28,190 nt of DNA from an uncultured Collinsella sp. (GTDB taxonomy: Bacteria > Actinomycetota > Coriobacteriia > Coriobacteriales > Coriobacteriaceae), in assembly GCA_900546455.1 (NCBI GenBank), contig URCS01000026.1:1-28190 (forward strand). Reading direction: 5' to 3'. Each line of letters opens with the position of its first letter. The stretch's first letter is position 1. Of this stretch, positions 14,789 to 22,552 are shown piece by piece. The notes under the pieces are model-generated. The model was not told the origin of the DNA, made no database searches, and saw only the letters and a program-made list of their open reading frames with translations. The translations under genes were made by a program, and so were the position numbers.

Positions 14789-16240
14789 CTAGAAGCTAAC
14801 GTCGAAGCCAGCGCCAGCGCCCTCTTCATCGGTGGTCGGAACGCCCTTTGCCTTGTTGTAGGCAAAGATCAAGACGATCGGCACGATAAAGGCGATGAGA
14901 TTGCCAGCCACATACCACACGAGAGTCTCGGGCGTGACGATGAGCAGGCCAAGCACGCCGGTCAGACCCTGACCGATAGCGCGCACCTCAAAGAGCTTGA
15001 CGAAGGCACCGCCGCAGCCTGCACCGATGCATGCGCAGATGAACGGAATGATCGAATAGCGCATGTTTGCAGCAAAGATAGCGGGCTCGGAGATTCCGAC
15101 CAGCGTCGGGATAAAGGACGACATGCAGATGTTGCGCTCTTTGGAGTGCTTCTTGTGAATGAGGTACATACCGATGGCGCCGCCGCCCTGGGCGATGATG
15201 GAAACCGACCAGATGGCCTGGATGTAGTTGAAGCCAGTCGTGGCAACAAGGTTTGCCTCGATACCCTGGATGAACTGATGCGTACCGGTAACGACGAGCG
15301 GCTGCAGGAACGCGGCGAAGACAAAGGCACCAAAGACGCCCATCCTGTTGTACAGGATATCGATTACGCCGGCGAGGACGTCACCGATCAGGTTACCGAG
15401 CGGGCCGAACACGGTGAACAGGGCGACGTTAGCAAGAATCAGGGTAACGGTCGGGACAAAGACGAACGAAACGACCTCGGGGATGTACTTCTGGGCAATC
15501 TTTTCGACCTTGGCCATAAACCAGGCGGTCAGAATTGCAGGGAACACGCCGCCCTGGAAAGCAACCATGGGAATGGAGAGCGGACCAAAGTTCCAGTACT
15601 CAGCACCCGTCGGGTCCATAACGAACGTGTTGCGGTTCATAAGGCTCGGGTGAACCATGACGATACCGACGAGGATGCCCAGGATCGGGTTACCGCCAAA
15701 ACGCTTGACTGCGCTGTACATAACCAGGACAGGCAGGTAGTCGAACGTGGTGGCGATAATGGCAAAGAAGCTTGCGAGGTTCTTGAGGAACTCGCTGTGA
15801 TCGGCGAGGCTGCCCTCCATGCCAAAGAGGCCGTTGGCAACGATCAGCGACTTAAGGCCGATGATGATTGCAGCGCCGACGAAGGCGGGAATGATGGGGA
15901 TAAAGATGTCCGAGAATACCTTGAGGACCGAGAAGAACTTGCCCTTCTTGTCCGCCTCGGCGCCCTTGACCTCGGAAGCGCTGATCTCCTTAACGCCCGT
16001 CAGAGCCATAAACTCATCGTAAACCTTGTTGACGGTACCGGTACCGAAGATGATCATGAGCTGGCCGCTGTTGTACAGCACGCCCTTGACGCCATCGATG
16101 TTCTCGAGCTCGGCCTTGTTGTATTTGCTCGTATCCTTGAGCACCAGACGCAGACGGGTCACGCAATGCGTGGCGCCCTCGATGTTCTCCAGTCCGCCGA
16201 CGTTGTCGACGACTTGCTGGGACACTGCCTTGTAGTCCAT
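14789..16240 (-). CDS. scrA: PTS sucrose-type transporter, EIIBC
   Basis: Membrane permease that imports a sugar, most likely sucrose, and phosphorylates it. The 483-residue product has an N-terminal EIIB domain with the phospho-cysteine in ATHCVTRLR (Cys26), then a glucose/sucrose-family EIIC domain with about ten hydrophobic segments and the conserved GISEPAIF motif. No EIIA domain is fused, so phosphate must come from an EIIA elsewhere in the genome. ATG 16240 is chosen over an ATG 12 nt upstream because GGAGAGG sits just before it. It is flanked by two GH32 genes in a LacI-controlled operon, which supports sucrose specificity; another beta-fructoside is possible. Confidence 0.92.
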   Translation of the reverse strand: MDYKAVSQQVVDNVGGLENIEGATHCVTRLRLVLKDTSKYNKAELENIDGVKGVLYNSGQLMIIFGTGTVNKVYDEFMALTGVKEISASEVKGAEADKKGKFFSVLKVFSDIFIPIIPAFVGAAIIIGLKSLIVANGLFGMEGSLADHSEFLKNLASFFAIIATTFDYLPVLVMYSAVKRFGGNPILGILVGIVMVHPSLMNRNTFVMDPTGAEYWNFGPLSIPMVAFQGGVFPAILTAWFMAKVEKIAQKYIPEVVSFVFVPTVTLILANVALFTVFGPLGNLIGDVLAGVIDILYNRMGVFGAFVFAAFLQPLVVTGTHQFIQGIEANLVATTGFNYIQAIWSVSIIAQGGGAIGMYLIHKKHSKERNICMSSFIPTLVGISEPAIFAANMRYSIIPFICACIGAGCGGAFVKLFEVRAIGQGLTGVLGLLIVTPETLVWYVAGNLIAFIVPIVLIFAYNKAKGVPTTDEEGAGAGFDVSF

Positions 16241-16285
16241 GTTCCTCTCCATTCCTTTTCTAAATCATAAAACGGTTCGTTGCCG

Positions 16286-17668
16286 CTACAGAGACGCGAT
16301 CGTTGCGTTTGCGCACTTGAGCGCACCGTCGGTGACGGTAAGCGCCACACCCTGGCCCTGCTTGTTGCAGAAGCGAGCGTTGAGCGCAACGTCATCGACA
16401 AAGATGGTCGCGATGTCGTCGTCGACGACCAGACGCACATGGTGAGTGCCCTCGCCCTTAAAGAACAACGGACGCTCGAGGCCCATGTTGTTGACCTGGA
16501 ACCACGGGTACTGGGGAGCCGGCGTGAACTCGAGCTTGCCCTCGCGCAGGTTGGCGTGGAACTCATAGGCAAGACCGGTCTCGGCGTCCTCGGCGAACTT
16601 GACCGAGAAGCCGGCAGCGTTACCGCCGAGCTCAATGTCGGCATCGAGCAAGTAGGTGGAGCCGGCATCCGCGGCGAGCACCTGCTCGACCTTGCCCGAC
16701 TCGCAGGAAAGCTCAAAGGTCTCGACTGCCTTAGCCTCGCCAAAGGCGCCAAGCATGCTGTCGGGGAGCTTGGTGCCGAGCGTTCCGTCGGCACGCTGAA
16801 CGATCTCGAGGGGCATAAAGGTGCCACCCCATAGGTAAGAGCTGGGGTCGCCGCCCTCGTCACGCGTAGGAACCCAACCAAAGAGAACGCGACGCTCGCC
16901 ATCGAATGCGGTGCGAGCGGCGTAGTACGCGCGGCCGTCGAAGGAGTCGTCAGCGGGGGTAATCCAAGGACCGTTGATGGACTTGGACATGCGGTAACGG
17001 GTCTTGTTGCCGTCGCTGTACTCGGAAAAGACGAGGTACCACCAGTCGCCCATCTTAAAGAGATCAGGCATCTCAAACATGGTGTACAGGCCCGGGTTCC
17101 ACCAGTCGCCCTGGAACTCCCAGTTGGTCAGATCCTTGGAGGTGAACTTGACCAGGCGGCCGGTCATCAGACGCTTGTCCTCGCCCACACGCGTGCCGAG
17201 GATGAGCATGTACTCTTCGTTCTCCTCATCCCAAAGCACAAAGGGATCGCGCCAGTTGCGGTCATCGTAACCCTCCTGGGGCGGAAGCAGCGTCTCGGCG
17301 ATGTTCTTCTCCCACTTGACGGCGTCGTCGCTCGTTGCGTGAAGAAGAACCTGCTTCATCAAACGTGCGCGGACCTTATCGCGATTGCAACCAGTGTAGA
17401 GCGCATGGTACTTGTCGCCCACCTTAAACACCGTGCCGGCATAAATGTACTGGTCGACTTCCTCGTCGCCGCCGCGCTCAAGGCTCTCGCCAAAGTCCTT
17501 GTAGTTGACGAAATCCTTGGTCGTAGCGAGTGCCCAGCCAAACGGCTCTCCGAAAGGTTCGGGGTTACGCGTGTCACGCTGATGATAGAGATAGAACGTG
17601 CCGTCCTCGCCGTACGGCATGATGTCGCCTACCCAAATTCCCTCAGGCTGGTAATACACCTTGTGCAT
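16286..17668 (-). CDS. Divergent GH32-family beta-fructosidase-like protein
   Basis: The 460-residue product keeps the five-bladed propeller signs of GH32/GH43 but with altered signatures: IWVGDIMPYGEDG in place of WLNDPNG (Asp15 as the likely nucleophile), NWRDPF for the RDP block and MFEMPDLF for the ECPDLF acid/base block, so all three catalytic carboxylates are retained. A C-terminal lectin-like sandwich follows (from about residue 300). No signal peptide, so it acts in the cytosol, perhaps on phosphorylated fructosides or short fructans that scrB does not cleave. ATG 17668 has AGGAAG upstream. It is the first gene of the sucrose operon. Confidence 0.8.
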   Translation of the reverse strand: MHKVYYQPEGIWVGDIMPYGEDGTFYLYHQRDTRNPEPFGEPFGWALATTKDFVNYKDFGESLERGGDEEVDQYIYAGTVFKVGDKYHALYTGCNRDKVRARLMKQVLLHATSDDAVKWEKNIAETLLPPQEGYDDRNWRDPFVLWDEENEEYMLILGTRVGEDKRLMTGRLVKFTSKDLTNWEFQGDWWNPGLYTMFEMPDLFKMGDWWYLVFSEYSDGNKTRYRMSKSINGPWITPADDSFDGRAYYAARTAFDGERRVLFGWVPTRDEGGDPSSYLWGGTFMPLEIVQRADGTLGTKLPDSMLGAFGEAKAVETFELSCESGKVEQVLAADAGSTYLLDADIELGGNAAGFSVKFAEDAETGLAYEFHANLREGKLEFTPAPQYPWFQVNNMGLERPLFFKGEGTHHVRLVVDDDIATIFVDDVALNARFCNKQGQGVALTVTDGALKCANATIASL

Positions 17669-17710
17669 CCGAGACTTCCTTTCCACGACATACTAACTCG
17701 GTACAATGGC

Positions 17711-17798
17711 AAGATATGTCAATCGTTTTCATATGTCAAACGTTTTCATATCAATACGTCTTTTCGCAGTTCCAGTCGTCGGTAAACGGTTGACATAT
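17711..17798 (-). promoter_or_regulatory. Sucrose operon promoter with three LacI-type operators
   Basis: On the minus strand TTGACA (17739-17734), 17-bp spacer and TATCTT (17716-17711) form a strong promoter. Two near-identical 21-bp operators of the form ATATGTCAA-n-CGTTTTCATAT cover it at 17714-17734 and 17731-17751, overlapping by 4 bp. A third, more divergent site with the same core (CGGTTGACATAT on the plus strand) lies at 17778-17798. A matching site sits upstream of the lacI-type gene. Repression by that regulator is the natural reading. Confidence 0.85.
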
Positions 17799-17851
17799 GC
17801 CGGCGAACGGTCATCGGAGGCGTTTGAGGAATTCTTTTGGCACAGGATGAA

Positions 17852-18862
17852 CTACGCGGTTTTGCCCTCAATGAGTTCAACGGGGAGCTTGATATTCGAT
17901 TCGGGATTATCGCCGTTAATAAGAGCGATGATGGATTGCGCCGCGAGCTCTCCGATGCGATCGATATCTTGACGTACGGTTGTTAAGTCAGGCATAAACG
18001 TCATAGTTCGGCGGGCACCATCCGCGCCCACGACCTTAATATCGTCCGGAGCGCTCAAGCCGCGCTGCTTCATCACGTTGAGACAGATGGCCGCCATCGT
18101 ATCGTCTCCCGCAAAGATGCCGTCAATATCGGGGTTCTCATCGAGGATCTTCGCAACGACCGCGCCCTTTTCGTCGTCGGGCTTAACGAACTCAACCTCG
18201 CGGACAAGCGCGGACAAACCGGCCTGCTCAACAACATCGAGGTAGGCATCGGTACGCTTATTGGCAGGCATGCGCATGCGGCTATTGCTGCGCAGGCACA
18301 GGATACGCCTGCAGCCGTCATCAATCAGACGGCGCGTGGCGAGCTCGCCAATGCCATAGCTGTCACTTGCAATCTGGACAGAGCCCTCGCCAAGATCGCA
18401 GTCGATGCCAACCAGGCTCAAGCCCATCTCGGCATATGCCTCGGCACCGATATTGAGGGAGTTGACGATGACGCCGTCGACCATATTGCGGCGGAGCATG
18501 TCGATATAGGAACGCTCAAGATCAGGTCGATTGGCGCTGTTGCACAGCAACATCTTAAAGCCGTTTTCCGCTAACGTGCGCTCGACCGCCTGCACAACCT
18601 GAGCATGGAACGGGCTGCTCACAAAGGGAACAATCATGCCGATAAGGTTCAGGCGGCCATTGAGCATGGCACGGGCGATATCGTTGGGCGTGTAATTGAT
18701 GCGCTCCATCGCCGCATGGACTTTATCGCGGGTTTCCTGGCTAATGTAGCCGCGATTATTAAGCACGCGAGATACCGTAGTAGGCGAAACCCCCGCCACC
18801 GCTGCAACTTCCTTGATACCAGGCTTAGCCGTATCCTTAGAACGAGCACCCTCGCGAGCCAT
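17852..18862 (-). CDS. LacI-family transcriptional regulator of the sucrose locus
   Basis: The 336-residue product has the LacI N-terminal helix-turn-helix (IKEVAAVAGVSPTTVSRVLN), the hinge helix region NYTPNDIARAMLNG, and a periplasmic-binding-protein-like effector domain with IFAGDDTMAAICLNVM and the late PDLTTVRQDIDRIGELA segment. ATG 18862 is chosen because GGGGGAGGG lies directly upstream, over an ATG 21 nt earlier. It lies directly upstream of the sucrose operon on the same strand, and operators of one type occur at both promoters, so it likely represses the operon and itself, released by a sucrose-derived ligand. Confidence 0.93.
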   Translation of the reverse strand: MAREGARSKDTAKPGIKEVAAVAGVSPTTVSRVLNNRGYISQETRDKVHAAMERINYTPNDIARAMLNGRLNLIGMIVPFVSSPFHAQVVQAVERTLAENGFKMLLCNSANRPDLERSYIDMLRRNMVDGVIVNSLNIGAEAYAEMGLSLVGIDCDLGEGSVQIASDSYGIGELATRRLIDDGCRRILCLRSNSRMRMPANKRTDAYLDVVEQAGLSALVREVEFVKPDDEKGAVVAKILDENPDIDGIFAGDDTMAAICLNVMKQRGLSAPDDIKVVGADGARRTMTFMPDLTTVRQDIDRIGELAAQSIIALINGDNPESNIKLPVELIEGKTA

Positions 18863-18881
18863 AGCACCCTCCCCCATCAAC

Positions 18882-18921
18882 ATGTCATACGTTTACATAC
18901 GAACAAAGCATACCCCAACAA
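18882..18921 (-). promoter_or_regulatory. Promoter and autoregulatory operator of the lacI-type gene
   Basis: ATGTCATACGTTTACATA (18882-18899) matches the sucrose operators at 15 of 18 positions. On the minus strand TTGTTG (18921-18916), 16-bp spacer and TATGTA (18899-18894) form a plausible promoter whose -10 lies inside the operator. Confidence 0.65.
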
Positions 18922-19002
18922 CAGCGGGAAGACGGTAACAGCACAAGTAAGTAAACGACTCATCCAAATAATTAGGAGAGTTCCGCCTAAAGGGTGACTA
19001 CA

Positions 19003-19147
19003 CAGGACCCCCGCCGGGCCGCTTTGGGTTACTTTCCAAAACATTTCCGCAGGACGCAAAGGGCTCCGCCGCGCGAAGCGCGCAGCGGAGCCCTTTGCAT
19101 GTCCGAGGACGTTTTGGAAAGTAACCCAAAGCGGCCCGGCGATCCTG
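19003..19147 (-). repeat. Family A hairpin element, copy 3 (3' of glycyl-radical gene)
   Basis: A perfect 30-bp outer helix (19013-19042 with 19111-19140) plus CAGGA/TCCTG at the ends. In the sense of the upstream gene (minus strand) the 5' side carries GTCCTC (19110-19105) and the 3' side TGCGGA (19051-19046). Inside is GGAC/GTCC, an AT bulge, and a helix from GCAAAGGGCTCCGC capped by GCGC pairing. It begins 16 nt after the stop codon at 19164. No T-run follows. The helices share no sequence with copies 1 and 2, but the loop and bulge do. Confidence 0.88.
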
Positions 19148-19163
19148 CGGGAGTTAAACCCCT

Positions 19164-19415
19164 TTAGAACTTGTCGTGGAAGGTACGCGAAATGACCTCG
19201 TCCTGCTGCTCCTTGGTGAGCGTGTGGAAGTTCACGGCATAGCCGGAAACGCGGATGGTCAGCTGCGGGTACTTCTCGGGGTGAGCCTGAGCGTCGAGCA
19301 GCGTCTCACGGTTGAAGACGTTGATGTTCAGGTGATGGCCACCCTTCTCGGCGTAAGCGTCGAGCATGTGGACCAGGTTATCGGCCTGAGTCTCGGAAAC
19401 TTCAGAAACCTTCAT
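19164..19415 (-). CDS. Stand-alone glycyl-radical domain of pyruvate formate-lyase
   Basis: The 83-residue product equals the C-terminal domain of PFL: GGHHLNINVFNRETLLDA, HPEKYPQLTIRVSGYAVNF with the radical glycine at Gly58, and the tail LTKEQQDEVISRTF. E. coli GrcA/YfiD is a precedent for a separate glycyl-radical protein that completes PFL in trans, but GrcA has its own N-terminal extension and serves as a spare part, whereas here the neighbouring PFL core lacks the domain. AGGAG lies 7 nt before ATG 19415, a strong ribosome binding site. It is 85 bp downstream of the core gene in the same orientation, with two hairpins between. It should be activated by PflA and work as the radical subunit. 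Confidence 0.92.
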   Translation of the reverse strand: MKVSEVSETQADNLVHMLDAYAEKGGHHLNINVFNRETLLDAQAHPEKYPQLTIRVSGYAVNFHTLTKEQQDEVISRTFHDKF

Positions 19416-19438
19416 AATGTGTCTCCTTCGATCGACAG

Positions 19439-19498
19439 GCGCCGGCCGAAACCGGCGCGCTAATCAGTAATCGTTATTGCTAGTATAGCACTAACAAT
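19439..19498 (-). repeat. Two hairpins between PFL core and glycyl-radical genes
   Basis: GCGCCGG (19439-19445) pairs with CCGGCGC (19452-19458) around 6 nt. Next to it, on the minus strand, TTAGTGCTA and TAGCAATAA form an A/T-rich imperfect stem within 19475-19498. Neither has a T-run, so the genes can be co-transcribed. The hairpins may set relative mRNA stability of the two parts. Confidence 0.55.
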
Positions 19499-19500
19499 AG

Positions 19501-21552
<2,052 letters not shown>

Positions 21553-21810
21553 TGTGTAACCACGCTCCTAGTTACGTGTAATGCGGCGCTCTCTCACACC
21601 GCTGCTTATTGAATTCTTGAATTTTCGGTTTGCACTACCGGCTTCTTCCGTTCTTCATCACACGTTGGTGCAGGGAAAAACGTTTGTCCACCTTGGAACT
21701 GCAACCCAAAACCCAAGATTTCACCCGTTTGAGAAGGATAACATAGCCACCCCCTTCATCAGGGCTGTTATATGTTTCTTTTTTTATACCATTAGGGCGT
21801 TTTTAACAAA
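21553..21810 (-). promoter_or_regulatory. PFL promoter and long 5' leader
   Basis: On the minus strand TTTGTT (21810-21805), 16-bp spacer and TATAAA (21788-21783) make a good promoter candidate, implying a leader of about 220 nt before pflB. At its end GTAAC and GTTAC flank the AGGAG ribosome binding site, which would sit in a hairpin loop. I recognise no known riboswitch, and no clear FNR or Rex palindrome. Confidence 0.45.
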
Positions 21811-21851
21811 TCCGCAGGAAATGCGAGCGCGAACAACTACCGTTCACCGAT

Positions 21852-21881
21852 TTGTTTGATATTTTCCCTTGCCTTTATACG
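21852..21881 (+). promoter_or_regulatory. Candidate promoter of the marR-ABC operon
   Basis: TTGTTT (21852-21857), 18-bp spacer, TATACG (21876-21881) on the plus strand. It would give a leader of roughly 215 nt before marR, containing the inverted repeat at 21938-22029. Confidence 0.4.
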
Positions 21882-21937
21882 ACGTTCACTCTAGCTGTTA
21901 TGCCAGCTTTAGCAGGGTAAAGTGCCTCTGAGTAGGC

Positions 21938-22029
21938 TTTGGGACATGCCTAACGATCTGCCCCAAACTTTACTGGCACCGACGGTGTACGGAGGTCGCC
22001 TAAGGGTAGTTTTCTAGGCATGTCCCAAA
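21938..22029 (+). repeat. 15-bp inverted repeat enclosing 62 nt in the marR leader
   Basis: TTTGGGACATGCCTA (21938-21952) is a perfect inverted repeat of TAGGCATGTCCCAAA (22015-22029). The enclosed 62 nt contain a small palindrome CACCG-A-CGGTG. No T-run follows. It could fold in the leader RNA of the exporter operon, or be a large DNA repeat. The rest of 21553-22102 holds no gene that I can support. Confidence 0.7.
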
Positions 22030-22102
22030 ATCTACCGTATAGGGTGCGCGTGCAAGGGTATCATCTTTCACCGGAAATAGTTTCTAGTGTTAGGGGTTTT
22101 CG

Positions 22103-22552
22103 GTGGAAGATACCGATTTCCATGAGCTTGGGAGTCAGCTCCTTACCGAGTTTGGCGGCATTCACCAGCGCGTTTCGCGCTTTGTGGACAAAGCTCTCAG
22201 CGGCGAGATGGCTGTCATGCGCGCCCTTATGCTCGCTGGCGGTTCGCTCACGCCGAGCGAACTCGCTGATCGCGCCTGGGTCTCGAACGCCCGCATTGCC
22301 AATATCCTACGCGCTCTCGAAGCCAAGGGCTGGGTTGAGCGTGAGCACTCAAAGACCGACCGTCGTCGCGTACACGTCATAGTGACCGACAAGGGATTCC
22401 AGGATCTCGAAATCAAACGCCGGGAATTCGAGGACCGCACCGCGGCTTTCCTCGAACAGCTCGGCGAAACAGATACCCAAGAGATGGTGCGTCTTCTAAG
22501 GCGTGCCAACGAAATTATCGACCACAATCAAGAAAGGAGAGATGCCGAGTGA
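22103..22552 (+). CDS. MarR-family regulator of the adjacent ABC exporter
   Basis: The 149-residue product has a MarR winged helix-turn-helix: SLTPSELADRAWVSNARIANILRALEAKGWVEREHSKTDRRRVHVIVTDKG region (about residues 47-98), with the wing residues DRR, flanked by dimerisation helices. The start is GTG 22103 with AGGGG about 7 nt upstream; the N terminus is less certain than the rest. Its stop overlaps the GTG start of the first ABC gene (GTGA), so the operon is translationally coupled. It probably represses the operon until a drug-like ligand binds. Confidence 0.9.
   Translation: MEDTDFHELGSQLLTEFGGIHQRVSRFVDKALSGEMAVMRALMLAGGSLTPSELADRAWVSNARIANILRALEAKGWVEREHSKTDRRRVHVIVTDKGFQDLEIKRREFEDRTAAFLEQLGETDTQEMVRLLRRANEIIDHNQERRDAE

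Noticed and set aside
19416..19500. PFL split caused by a simple frameshift or sequencing error
   Set aside because: The core ends in its own divergent tail, the small gene starts with a new Met-led segment and its own ribosome binding site, and 85 bp with hairpins separate them. One base change could not restore a fusion.
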